A program made the translations under genes and the position numbers. From positions 186,001 to 250,000 of the forward strand of contig NZ_JAUSWF010000001.1 of the NCBI RefSeq assembly GCF_030815095.1: a stretch of 64,000 nucleotides of DNA. Direction: 5' to 3'. The DNA is from Aedoeadaptatus ivorii. Lineage in GTDB: Bacteria; Bacillota; Clostridia; Tissierellales; Peptoniphilaceae. The notes beneath the pieces were generated by a model that was not told the origin of the DNA, did no database searches, and saw only the letters and a program-made list of their open reading frames with translations. This document shows positions 8,906 to 16,926 of this stretch, piece after piece. Positions within the stretch are counted from its first letter, which is position 1. Each line of letters opens with the position of its first letter.

Positions 8906-9562
8906 ATGAAGATCAACATTGCCATAGACGGACCTTCGGGCGCGGGCAAAAGCGCCATCGCCAAGGCGCTGGCGGGGCGCCTGGGCTACGAATATATCGA
9001 CACCGGATCGCTCTACCGCTCCATCGCCTATATCGCCGATCGGGCGCATACGACGGAGGATATCGAGGCACTGATCCAAGTCCTTGAGGAACACGAAATC
9101 GACTACCGCGCGGGAAGCGCGTACGTCGACGGACGCGCCGTCGGCGATGAGATTCGAACCGAGCGCATCTCATCGCTTACCTCCACGCTGTCGAAAGAGC
9201 CGGAAGTGCGCGCGTATCTGTTGGCGCTGCAGCGCCGTTTGGCGAATCGCGGCGGTACGGTTATGGAAGGCAGGGATATCGGAACGGTCGTGCTTCCGGA
9301 TGCCGAACTCAAGTTCTTTTTGACGGCGACCGAAGAAGAACGCGCAAGACGCAGGTATCTGCAGCGCAAGGAATCGGGGGAATCGGTTTCTATGGAAAAA
9401 ATTCGCGCGGACCTGCACAACAGAGATCTTCAAGATTCGGCGCGCGCCGTGGCGCCCTTGGTACAGGCGGAGGATGCGATTCTCGTCGATTCCACTTCGC
9501 TTTCGCCCGAAGAGGTCGTAGAGCGAATGGCGACCTATGCGGAGGATGCGGATGTTTTATAA
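8906..9562 (+). CDS. cmk: Cytidylate kinase
   Basis: This 218-residue kinase phosphorylates CMP and dCMP. The P-loop GPSGAGKS is at residues 9-16, followed by YIDTGSLYRS, which forms the CMP site, and GRDIGTVVLP near residue 115. AGGAGG lies just before the ATG. Linkage cmk-plsC-ispH/rpsA is a strongly conserved clostridial block. Its last 11 bases overlap the plsC start. Confidence 0.97.
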   Translation: MKINIAIDGPSGAGKSAIAKALAGRLGYEYIDTGSLYRSIAYIADRAHTTEDIEALIQVLEEHEIDYRAGSAYVDGRAVGDEIRTERISSLTSTLSKEPEVRAYLLALQRRLANRGGTVMEGRDIGTVVLPDAELKFFLTATEEERARRRYLQRKESGESVSMEKIRADLHNRDLQDSARAVAPLVQAEDAILVDSTSLSPEEVVERMATYAEDADVL

Positions 9563-10139
9563 TTTCGTCAAATACGTCGTCGGCTTTTTTTTAAAGCTGA
9601 TCTACCCCTATCGTGTAGAAAATTTTCCGAAACTGGAAGACGGAGCCTATATCGTCGTCGCGAACCATAAAAGCTATTTGGATCCCTTGATTCTATCGAT
9701 CCTCTTTCCCCGGCAGATCCATTGGATGGCAAAGAGGGAACTGTTCGACAATCCGATTTTAAGGGCCATCTTAAACGGCGTCGGCGCAATTCCCGTCGAC
9801 AGAGAAAACAACGACGCCAAGAGCGTCATGCGCGCCATGCGCATACTCAAAGAGGGAAATGTGCTGGGGATCTTTCCGGAGGGCACACGGGTAAAAGAGG
9901 CGAATTACGGCGCCGGAAAGAAAGGAACCGTGCTATTGGCTTCCCGCACCGGAACGGAAATCCTGCCGATCTATATCCGGGATGCGTACAAGCCCTTTCG
10001 CCGGCAGGTCTTTGTATTTCGCGATCCCGTGGTTTTCGAAAAAAAGAAATTGACCGACGAAGAATACGAACACATGGGACGTGCCTTGTTGCACACCATC
10101 TACGAAGGAGGAAGTTATATTGGAAATCTTGCTGAGTGA
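9552..10139 (+). CDS. plsC: 1-acyl-sn-glycerol-3-phosphate acyltransferase
   Basis: PlsC acylates lysophosphatidic acid to phosphatidic acid at the membrane. The HX4D catalytic motif (H39, D44) and the FPEGTR substrate motif (residues 108-113) are intact. Of three in-frame ATGs (9537, 9546, 9552) the last is chosen because GGAGG at 9541-9545 sits 6 bases before it. That gives 195 residues beginning MFYNFVKYVVGFFLK, a hydrophobic membrane-associated helix. It overlaps ispH by 20 bp. Confidence 0.93.
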   Translation: MFYNFVKYVVGFFLKLIYPYRVENFPKLEDGAYIVVANHKSYLDPLILSILFPRQIHWMAKRELFDNPILRAILNGVGAIPVDRENNDAKSVMRAMRILKEGNVLGIFPEGTRVKEANYGAGKKGTVLLASRTGTEILPIYIRDAYKPFRRQVFVFRDPVVFEKKKLTDEEYEHMGRALLHTIYEGGSYIGNLAE

Positions 10140-12192
10140 GTCTTACGGTTTTTGCGGCGGCGTAAAGCGCGCTGTAAATCTCGCCTTTGAGACCGCTCGG
10201 GAATACGAGAATGTAAAGATCTTGGGCGAGCTGGTTCACAATGCCGCCGTCAACGAAAAACTACGCGACGCAGGGGTCGAGGAGATCGACACCGAGCGCT
10301 TGCCCGAAAATGCGACGGTGATCACCAGAAGCCACGGCATCCCGAAGGAACTGAAAGCGCAGCTCGTCGAAAGGGGAAACGAAGTGGTCGATACGACCTG
10401 TCCCTTTGTGGCGCGGATCTACCGCATAGCGGAAGATATACAAGAGTCGTCGATTCCGGTGGTCTTGGTGGGCGATCCCAATCATCCCGAGATTCAGGGC
10501 ATCGTAAGTTACGGCGAAGAGATCTATGTCGTTACAAAGCCGGAAGAGGTGGATGCGCTGCCCCTCGAGGGAAAAAGTAAGATCGCGCTGATTTCTCAGA
10601 CGACAAACCCCCGAAAAAACGTAGATATGGTGGAAGATCGCCTAAAAGGTGTTTTCACAGGCGAGATTTTAAGGTATAATACCATATGTGAAGCCACAAA
10701 CGACCGCCAAAAGGCGTGTCGGAATTTGGCTAAAAATGTGGATTGTATGCTCGTTATAGGTGGTAAGAATAGTGCGAATACGATAAAGCTTGCAAAAATT
10801 GCGGCCGAACATTGTAAAAATGTCTATCACATTCAAACCATAAATCAACTCGATCTACGTCCATTTAAAAAATTTAATAAAATTGGTATTACCGCCGGGG
10901 CATCCACTCCGGATTCGGTAATCAAGGAGGCTGTTAGTAGAATGGATAACTTTAGCAGGGATGAAATGAACAATGAAATGATGGAGGCCATCGAGAACTC
11001 CTTTACGCGCGTACGTCGCGGCGAGATCGTCGATGGAGAAGTCCTCTACGTAACCGACAACGAAGTCATGGTCAACATCGGTTACCGTGCGGACGGCATT
11101 ATCTCCAGAGATGAATTGTCCAACGATCCCAATGTGAAACCCGAAGAGCTCTTCCAACAAGGAGACGAAATTCAGGTTTATGTTATGAAAATGGACGATG
11201 GAGACGGTAATGTAGTTTTGTCCTATAAGCGTGTGGAAAACATGAAGGTATGGGACGAAATGGAAGAAAAATTCGAAAACGGTGAGATCGTTACGGCGCA
11301 CGTTACCAACGTCGTCAAGGGCGGACTCACCTGCGAAGTCGACGGACTGAACGGTTTTATTCCCGCATCTCACGCATCGGTTCGCTTCCAAAGAGATCTC
11401 AGCAAGTATGTAGATCAGGATTTGGAATGCGAAATCATCGATTTCGACAAGGGCAGAAGAAAATTCGTCCTTTCCCGTAAAAACGTCGAAGCAAAGGAAA
11501 TCGAAGAAAAGCGCAAGGAAGTTTACAGCACTTTGGAAGAAGGCGAATTTATCGAAGGTACCGTCCAAAGACTGACCAACTTCGGCGCATTCGTCGACGT
11601 CGGCGGCGTAGACGGTTTGATTCACATCTCCGAACTTTCCTGGAACCGCGTCAAGCACCCCAGCGACGTGGTCAGCCCCGGAGAAAAGGTAAAGGTTTTG
11701 GTCCTCAAGATCGACGAAGAGAAAAACCGCATTGCCTTGGGTCTGAAACAAACCACCAAAAAGCCCTGGGATGAGTTTATCGAAACCGTAAGCGTCGGCG
11801 ACGACGTGAAGGGTACCGTCGTCAACATTCTCGACTTTGGCGCGTTCGTTCGACTCGAATCCGGCGTAGACGGTTTGCTGCACGTGTCTCAAATCTCCAG
11901 ACAACACGTGGAAAAACCCTCCGACGTCTTGGAAATCGGACAAGAAATCGAAGTCCGCGTTACCGACATCAACTACGACGACAAGAAGATCTCCCTGTCT
12001 ATGAAGGCATTGCAACCGGGTGGCGAAGACGAACCCGCAGGCGGCCAAAGACCCAAAAGAGATCAAAAGCCCCGTCGCAAAGACCGTCCGCAAGCGGAAA
12101 GTAAACCGGAAGAAGAAAACTTCTCCATGGCCATTGGAGATCTTATCAACTTCGACGAACTGGAAGCCTCGGAAGATCATAGCGAAGAATAA
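10120..12192 (+). CDS. ispH-rpsA: Bifunctional HMBPP reductase IspH / ribosomal protein S1
   Basis: This 690-residue fusion starts at TTG 10120, preceded by AAGGAGG with an 8-base gap. Residues 1 to about 272 are IspH, the 4Fe-4S enzyme of the last MEP isoprenoid step, with all three cluster cysteines (C12 in GFCGG, C94 in TTCPF, C190 in TICEA). After a short linker come four S1 RNA-binding repeats starting near residues 288, 363, 448 and 533, then a basic, Arg/Lys/Pro-rich stretch and an acidic tail. The fusion is known in clostridia. The S1 half shows stronger codon bias than the IspH half. A promoter-like sequence and an in-frame start inside the gene suggest S1 may also be made alone; see the separate entries. 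Confidence 0.96.
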   Translation: MEILLSESYGFCGGVKRAVNLAFETAREYENVKILGELVHNAAVNEKLRDAGVEEIDTERLPENATVITRSHGIPKELKAQLVERGNEVVDTTCPFVARIYRIAEDIQESSIPVVLVGDPNHPEIQGIVSYGEEIYVVTKPEEVDALPLEGKSKIALISQTTNPRKNVDMVEDRLKGVFTGEILRYNTICEATNDRQKACRNLAKNVDCMLVIGGKNSANTIKLAKIAAEHCKNVYHIQTINQLDLRPFKKFNKIGITAGASTPDSVIKEAVSRMDNFSRDEMNNEMMEAIENSFTRVRRGEIVDGEVLYVTDNEVMVNIGYRADGIISRDELSNDPNVKPEELFQQGDEIQVYVMKMDDGDGNVVLSYKRVENMKVWDEMEEKFENGEIVTAHVTNVVKGGLTCEVDGLNGFIPASHASVRFQRDLSKYVDQDLECEIIDFDKGRRKFVLSRKNVEAKEIEEKRKEVYSTLEEGEFIEGTVQRLTNFGAFVDVGGVDGLIHISELSWNRVKHPSDVVSPGEKVKVLVLKIDEEKNRIALGLKQTTKKPWDEFIETVSVGDDVKGTVVNILDFGAFVRLESGVDGLLHVSQISRQHVEKPSDVLEIGQEIEVRVTDINYDDKKISLSMKALQPGGEDEPAGGQRPKRDQKPRRKDRPQAESKPEEENFSMAIGDLINFDELEASEDHSEE
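10652..10680 (+). promoter_or_regulatory. Candidate internal promoter within ispH, ahead of the S1 half
   Basis: TTTTCA (10652-10657) and a perfect TATAAT (10675-10680) are separated by exactly 17 bases. They lie at the left end of a markedly AT-rich patch (about 10660-10960) inside the ispH reading frame. The position, some 260 bases before the in-frame ATG at 10942, would suit a separate rpsA transcript. Sequence evidence only. Confidence 0.5.
10924..10944 (+). promoter_or_regulatory. Internal ribosome-binding site and start for stand-alone S1
   Basis: A full AAGGAGG (10924-10930) lies 11 bases before ATG 10942, which is in frame with the fusion. Translation from here would give a 416-residue protein (10942-12192) starting MDNFSRDEMNNEMM and containing only the four S1 repeats and tail. 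The spacing is slightly long. The location, exactly at the IspH-S1 boundary, makes chance less likely. Confidence 0.5.
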
Positions 12193-12204
12193 TCTGGAAC
12201 TGAG

Positions 12205-12236
12205 TGCGCTTTCTGTAGAGAGCGCATTTTTTTATA
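12205..12236 (+). terminator. Intrinsic terminator after ispH-rpsA
   Basis: A 9-bp stem with one G-T pair (arms 12205-12213 and 12218-12226), a TGTA loop and a seven-T run follow 12 bases after the rpsA stop. The T run ends only a few bases before the next gene's ribosome-binding site. Confidence 0.85.
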
Positions 12237-12244
12237 GGTGAAAC

Positions 12245-12817
12245 ATGATTTCTGAAGCAATTACACTCGCCGTCGTAGGCGGATTGCTATTGGCTTGGCG
12301 GAATCGGACCTTCTTGTCGCCGCCGGGTTTTCGAAATCTCGCCGTAGCTGCGGCGGGGGCGCTGTTGTTTTTGCTTTCTCTGTACGTCTTGCCCGGGTGG
12401 GGAATCACTCGAGAGACCTTCGGGTTTTTGCACGCATTGAGCCTTTTTGTGATGGCGGCGGGCTTTTTCTGGGGCAAGCATATGGGCTATAAGATCGTCG
12501 GTACGGGATTTCTCTTAAACGGGCTGATCATCCTTTTAAACGGCCATATGCCCGTAGAGAGGACGGCACTGATCGCTGCGAACGACGAGCGCGCCTTGGG
12601 CCTTTTGGAGGCGAATAAGGTGCTTACCCACGCACTCGCGGACGGCGCTACGCGCCTTTCATTCTTAGACGACCGCATTCCGTTTGCATCGCCGATCACA
12701 TCGCCGCGGGTGATCAGCATCGGCGACATCTGCATTGCGATCGGCCTGTTTATTCTCGTGTCCTCGGCCGTGACCTACATTTTCAGGAGGCAACATCGCC
12801 ATGAAATGGATCGCTGA
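12245..12817 (+). CDS. DUF5317 family membrane protein
   Basis: This 190-residue hydrophobic protein has about five transmembrane segments. The conserved LLNGLIILLNGHMPV segment and the nearby LSFLDDRIPF match the DUF5317 family, for which no function is established. It follows the rpsA terminator with AGGTG before its ATG, and its last 17 bases overlap cdaA, which implies translational coupling with the c-di-AMP cyclase. A membrane role linked to CdaA is possible but is only inference from the overlap. Confidence 0.75.
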   Translation: MISEAITLAVVGGLLLAWRNRTFLSPPGFRNLAVAAAGALLFLLSLYVLPGWGITRETFGFLHALSLFVMAAGFFWGKHMGYKIVGTGFLLNGLIILLNGHMPVERTALIAANDERALGLLEANKVLTHALADGATRLSFLDDRIPFASPITSPRVISIGDICIAIGLFILVSSAVTYIFRRQHRHEMDR

Positions 12818-13592
12818 ATCCTTTTCGATTTTACGAATTCAAGACATTATCGATATCGCCGTGGTGGCCATTATCGTCTATTGGCTCTTCAAGCTTCTCA
12901 GGGGCACGCGCGCGGAGCAGTTGAGTAAGGGGATTATCGTCCTCTTAATCCTCACAAAAGTAAGCGAAGTGCTCCAAATCTATACGATAAATTATCTGCT
13001 GAAAAATATGCTGACGCTGGGATTTCTGGGCCTGTTTATCGTATTCCAGCCGGAATTGCGCCGCGGATTGGAATTTATCGGAAGAAGCAGTTCTATCCGC
13101 AAGGGGTTTTTGTTCACAACCACTCGCGACCACTCATCGGTCGACGAGTTGGTGAGCGCCGTGGCTTCCCTTTCCAGGCAGAAGATCGGCGCGCTCTTGG
13201 TGATTGAACGGCAAACCGGGCTGAACGAAATCGTCGAGACCGGTACGCGCGTGTACGGAGAACTTACATCGGCGCTGTTGATCAATATTTTTATACCGAA
13301 TACGCCGCTGCACGACGGAGCGGTGATTATTAAAGGGGATACCATCGTATCCGCCGCCTGTTTTTTGCCGCTTACCGAAGAAAAGGGGCTCAGCAAAGAA
13401 CTGGGCACGCGGCACCGCGCCGCCATCGGCATCAGCGAAAAAAGCGACGCCTTCGCCATCGTCGTCAGCGAAGAGACGGGGTCGGTCTCGGTGGCCGAAC
13501 ACGGCACTTTGAGTCGGCATTTGGATATCGCCAATCTAGAGCAGCAGCTGAACAGTATCTATTATCCGAGCAAAACGGAAGTTGAGGAGTAG
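12801..13592 (+). CDS. cdaA: Diadenylate cyclase CdaA
   Basis: CdaA makes the essential second messenger c-di-AMP from two ATP at the membrane. The 263-residue protein has about three N-terminal transmembrane helices (residues 10-80) and a DAC catalytic domain with the metal-binding DGA (D172-A174) and ATP-binding RHR (R204-R206) both intact. AGGAGG precedes the ATG. cdaR follows after two bases. glmM, the usual third member of the operon, is absent here. Confidence 0.97.
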   Translation: MKWIAESFSILRIQDIIDIAVVAIIVYWLFKLLRGTRAEQLSKGIIVLLILTKVSEVLQIYTINYLLKNMLTLGFLGLFIVFQPELRRGLEFIGRSSSIRKGFLFTTTRDHSSVDELVSAVASLSRQKIGALLVIERQTGLNEIVETGTRVYGELTSALLINIFIPNTPLHDGAVIIKGDTIVSAACFLPLTEEKGLSKELGTRHRAAIGISEKSDAFAIVVSEETGSVSVAEHGTLSRHLDIANLEQQLNSIYYPSKTEVEE

Positions 13593-13594
13593 AT

Positions 13595-14794
13595 ATGCGC
13601 GAAAAATATCTGAATTTCATTACGAAATACCGAGATACGCTGACCAAAGTTCTCTCTGTCGTCATCGCGATATTATTGTGGTACTACGTCATTACCGAGG
13701 TAGATCCCAAGATCACCAAGGATTTTTCCGGCGTAGAGGTAGAGCTGCGCAATCAGTCGATTATGCGAGATGCCGGGCTGGAACTGTTGAAGGACGAAAA
13801 GTTTACCGTAGACGTACAGGTGATCGGCAACCGTAGTGCCATCGTCGACCTGCAGGAAGGGGATATCTCCGCCTATGTGGATTTGGGCGAAGTGGCGCCG
13901 GGTTCCCAACGCCTGCCCATTCATTTGCGCATCGCCGACGATACGGTCTCGGTAGAAAAGTCCAGTCCCAAGGCGATCAGCATCGCGGCCGACGAGATCA
14001 TCTCGAAGGTGATGCCTGTCGAAATTACATCCACCGGCAAGCCCAAAGACGGCTATGTGCTGGAAAACATCACCGCCGGGCAAGAAGAGGTCAAGGTGAA
14101 GGGACCCAAGACCTATCTCGATAAGGTGCGGTTTATTCGCGGGTACGTGCCCTTAAACGGAGCCACCGAGTCGGTGCTCGCATCGGTGGATTTGGTCGCA
14201 TTGGACCAAAACCGGAACCCCATACGGGGCCTGGAATTTGAACCCAAGAGCATTAGTTCCCAGGCGATCATTACCAAGGCGGTCACCGTGCCCATCGAAG
14301 TGCAGTACACCAATGCGGATGCGGAGGGATTTTCCGAAGAGCGGGCGATTCTTACGCCGCAGAACGTCACCATTTCCGGAGACGGCAATGTCATCGACAA
14401 TGTCGGTTCAGTTCTTACCGAACCGGTCGATGTCAAAGAGCTGATGAATGTATACACCATGCCCGTAAATCTCCGGCTCCCCGAGGGGGTTCGCTTGGTA
14501 AATCCCGACGAAACCACCTTGCTGCGCTATATGAAAAAGGAGAGTGCGACCAAGTCGCTGGATATCTCGACGAAAGACATCGCCGGCGAGAAGGATTCCG
14601 GTATATCGCCCGCCGACTTCCGCATTCCCGAGACGATCAAGGTGGAAATCTACGGCGAGAAGAACTTGCTAGAAGCCATCCGCGACGAAGACATTCTTCT
14701 TACCGTCGGTGAAAACGGCCGCATTCGCGCCGAAGTTCCCAAAGACGTCGAAGTGATTAAGCTGACGCCGAAGCATGTACCTGCCGCCACTTGA
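13595..14794 (+). CDS. cdaR: CdaA regulator CdaR (YbbR-domain protein)
   Basis: This 399-residue protein has one N-terminal transmembrane helix (about residues 15-35, with LSVVIAILLWYYV) and then tandem YbbR repeats of about 80-90 residues on the outside of the membrane. CdaR modulates CdaA activity in other Firmicutes. It starts two bases after cdaA. Its 3' end is followed by the guaB promoter rather than glmM. Confidence 0.92.
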   Translation: MREKYLNFITKYRDTLTKVLSVVIAILLWYYVITEVDPKITKDFSGVEVELRNQSIMRDAGLELLKDEKFTVDVQVIGNRSAIVDLQEGDISAYVDLGEVAPGSQRLPIHLRIADDTVSVEKSSPKAISIAADEIISKVMPVEITSTGKPKDGYVLENITAGQEEVKVKGPKTYLDKVRFIRGYVPLNGATESVLASVDLVALDQNRNPIRGLEFEPKSISSQAIITKAVTVPIEVQYTNADAEGFSEERAILTPQNVTISGDGNVIDNVGSVLTEPVDVKELMNVYTMPVNLRLPEGVRLVNPDETTLLRYMKKESATKSLDISTKDIAGEKDSGISPADFRIPETIKVEIYGEKNLLEAIRDEDILLTVGENGRIRAEVPKDVEVIKLTPKHVPAAT

Positions 14795-14819
14795 TCGGCG
14801 GGTTGGAGTTTGCTAGAAT
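14791..14819 (+). promoter_or_regulatory. Probable guaB promoter
   Basis: TTGATC (14791-14796, overlapping the cdaR stop) and TAGAAT (14814-14819) are spaced by 17 bases. This gives guaB a leader of about 40 bases before its GAGGAGG. Confidence 0.65.
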
Positions 14820-14864
14820 AAAGTTCTATCGTTGAGGAACGAAACTAACGCGAGGAGGATATTG

Positions 14865-16322
14865 ATGAAATTTTTTGGAGAAGGCCTTACCTTCGACGAC
14901 GTTCTGTTGATGCCCGGTTATTCCGAAGTATTGCCCAATGAGGTGGACCTCGGAACCCAGATCACGGAAAAAATTCACCTGAACATTCCGATTATGAGTG
15001 CGGGAATGGACACGGTTACCGAATCCCAAATGGCGATCGCCATGGCGCGAGAAGGCGGAATAGGGATTATTCATAAAAATATGTCCAAGGAAGCCCAGGC
15101 GAAGGAAGTCGATCGCGTAAAGCGTAGCGAACACGGCGTCATCACCGATCCCTTCTCCCTCTCCAAAGACCACCCCGTCAAAGATGCGACGGATCTGATG
15201 CGCCATTACCGCATCAGCGGCGTGCCCATCGTCACAAAAGACGGCATTTTGGAAGGGATCATTACCAATCGGGACATTCGGTTTGAAGACGATTTGGGGC
15301 AAAAGATCGCCGATGTCATGACGAGTGAAAATCTCATCACCGGTCGCGAGGGCATCACTATGGACGAAGCCCTGCAAGTTATGAAAAAATACAAAATCGA
15401 AAAATTGCCCTTAATCGACGACGATCACTATCTCAAGGGTCTGATCACGATTAAGGACATCGAAAAGGCGATCCAATATCCCAATTCCGCGAGGGACGAA
15501 GGCGGGCGTCTTTTGGTCGGGGCCGCCATCGGCGTTACCCAAGACGTCTACGAGCGGGTAGAAATCCTTCGCGCCGCCGGTGCGGACCTGTTCGTCATCG
15601 ACACGGCGCATGGCCAATCCAAGGGCGTATTGGAAACCATTCGAAATATTAAAAAATCTTTCCCCGACCTCCAACTCGTCGCGGGCAATGTCGCCACCTA
15701 TCGCGGAACTATCGATTTGATCGACGCCGGTGCGGATTGCGTAAAGGTGGGCATCGGGCCGGGATCGATCTGTACCACCCGCGTGGTAACCGGGATCGGC
15801 GTGCCTCAAGTTACGGCGATCTTAAACTGCTCCGAAGCGGGTCGCGAGCGCAATATCCCCATTATCGGCGACGGCGGGATCAAATTCTCGGGCGATGTCA
15901 CCAAAGCCATTGCCGCCGGCTCCGATGTGGTTATGATGGGCTCTCTTTTTGCAGGCACCGAAGAAAGTCCCGGCGAAGAGATCTATGTCGAAGGTCGTCG
16001 CTATAAGACCTATCGCGGTATGGGATCCCTCGGCGCCATGAGCAGCGGATCCAGCGACCGCTATTTCCAATCCGAGACCAAAAAATATGTGCCGGAAGGC
16101 GTAGAGGGCCGCGTTCCCTATAAGGGAAAAGTCGGCGAAGTCGTCTATCAACTGATCGGCGGCCTAAAATCCGGTATGGGATATGTGGGCGCAAAGAATA
16201 TTCAGGAATTGAAGGACAATTCTCAATTTATCAAGATTACCCCGGCGACCTTGCAGGAAAATCATCCCCACAATATCACCATCACCCGCGAAAGCCCCAA
16301 CTATATCAGCAGCCAATATTAA
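14865..16322 (+). CDS. guaB: IMP dehydrogenase
   Basis: GuaB oxidises IMP to XMP with NAD, the committed step to GMP. The 485-residue protein has a TIM barrel with catalytic C303 in GSICTT, the flap region, and an inserted pair of CBS domains at about residues 95-205. The ATG at 14865 is chosen over an upstream in-frame TTG because AGGAGG ends 6 bases before it and the product then starts MKFFGEGLTFDDVLL, the usual opening. It has its own promoter and terminator, so it is probably monocistronic. Confidence 0.97.
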   Translation: MKFFGEGLTFDDVLLMPGYSEVLPNEVDLGTQITEKIHLNIPIMSAGMDTVTESQMAIAMAREGGIGIIHKNMSKEAQAKEVDRVKRSEHGVITDPFSLSKDHPVKDATDLMRHYRISGVPIVTKDGILEGIITNRDIRFEDDLGQKIADVMTSENLITGREGITMDEALQVMKKYKIEKLPLIDDDHYLKGLITIKDIEKAIQYPNSARDEGGRLLVGAAIGVTQDVYERVEILRAAGADLFVIDTAHGQSKGVLETIRNIKKSFPDLQLVAGNVATYRGTIDLIDAGADCVKVGIGPGSICTTRVVTGIGVPQVTAILNCSEAGRERNIPIIGDGGIKFSGDVTKAIAAGSDVVMMGSLFAGTEESPGEEIYVEGRRYKTYRGMGSLGAMSSGSSDRYFQSETKKYVPEGVEGRVPYKGKVGEVVYQLIGGLKSGMGYVGAKNIQELKDNSQFIKITPATLQENHPHNITITRESPNYISSQY

Positions 16323-16326
16323 GCAG

Positions 16327-16356
16327 AAGTCCGACTTCGGTCGGATTTCTTTTTTT
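16327..16356 (+). terminator. Intrinsic terminator after guaB
   Basis: A 9-bp stem (16327-16335 with 16340-16348, one G-T pair) closes a TTCG tetraloop and is followed by C and a run of eight Ts. Confidence 0.92.
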
Positions 16357-16380
16357 GCCGCGGCGACATTCTTTATCGTA

Positions 16381-16409
16381 TTGACTTGTAAATACGAGAT
16401 TGATACCAT
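16381..16409 (+). promoter_or_regulatory. Probable purE-fhs-yerC promoter
   Basis: TTGACT (16381-16386) and TACCAT (16404-16409) are 17 bases apart. They lie just after the guaB terminator and just before the purE ribosome-binding site AAAAGGAGG. Confidence 0.55.
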
Positions 16410-16434
16410 GTTAAAGAGAAAAAAGGAGGACAAA

Positions 16435-16926
16435 ATGAGAGTTTCCATCGTAATGGGCAGTTATAGTGACAAGGAAGTGGCATTCGACGTGATCGAATTG
16501 CTGAAGGAATTCGAAATCGAATACGATGTCGTGGTCTACAGCGCACACAGAACGCCGCACGAAGTGGTAAATTATGTAAAAGACGCGGAAGAAAAGGGCG
16601 CGGAAGTGTTTATTTCCATCGCCGGAAAGGCCGCGCACCTGGGCGGCGTAATCGCATCGCATACCACCAAGCCGGTGATCGGGGTGCCGGTCAAGACCTC
16701 CATCGGCGGCGGCATCGATTCCCTCTTGTCTACCGTGCAAATGCCTTCGGGCGTGCCCGTGGCTTCGGTTGCGATCCAAGGGGGCAAGAATGCCGGCATT
16801 TTGGCTGCACAAATTCTTTCGGTGGGCGATCCCGCTATGACCGAACGATTGCTCCGCTACAAAGAAAAGCTACATGCGGACGTCGACGAAATGAACCGCA
16901 AATTAAAGGAGGACCTGCGTGGATAA
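16435..16926 (+). CDS. purE: PurE-family phosphoribosylaminoimidazole carboxylase/mutase
   Basis: This 163-residue protein has the PurE core with GSYSDKE near the start, SAHRTP, and SLLSTVQMP. In place of the class I ending GxAGAxNA it has IQGGKNAGILAAQIL, and the second substrate loop reads SIAGKAAHLGG. These resemble class II enzymes, which carboxylate AIR directly with CO2 and need no PurK. The class call is an inference. ATG 16435 is preferred to an upstream in-frame start because AAAAGGAGG precedes it. No other purine-synthesis gene is adjacent; fhs follows with an 8-bp overlap. Confidence 0.88.
   Translation: MRVSIVMGSYSDKEVAFDVIELLKEFEIEYDVVVYSAHRTPHEVVNYVKDAEEKGAEVFISIAGKAAHLGGVIASHTTKPVIGVPVKTSIGGGIDSLLSTVQMPSGVPVASVAIQGGKNAGILAAQILSVGDPAMTERLLRYKEKLHADVDEMNRKLKEDLRG

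Noticed and set aside
10660..10960. AT-rich patch in ispH as a sign of horizontal transfer
   Set aside because: The reading frame and the third cluster cysteine (C190) continue unbroken through it, and flanking composition is normal. Regulatory constraint or local drift explains it better.
10855..12180. A long open frame (over 400 codons) on the minus strand, antisense to the S1 half of ispH-rpsA
   Set aside because: It mirrors the biased codon use of the highly expressed S1 gene, has no family motifs and no ribosome-binding site. It is a shadow of the plus-strand gene.
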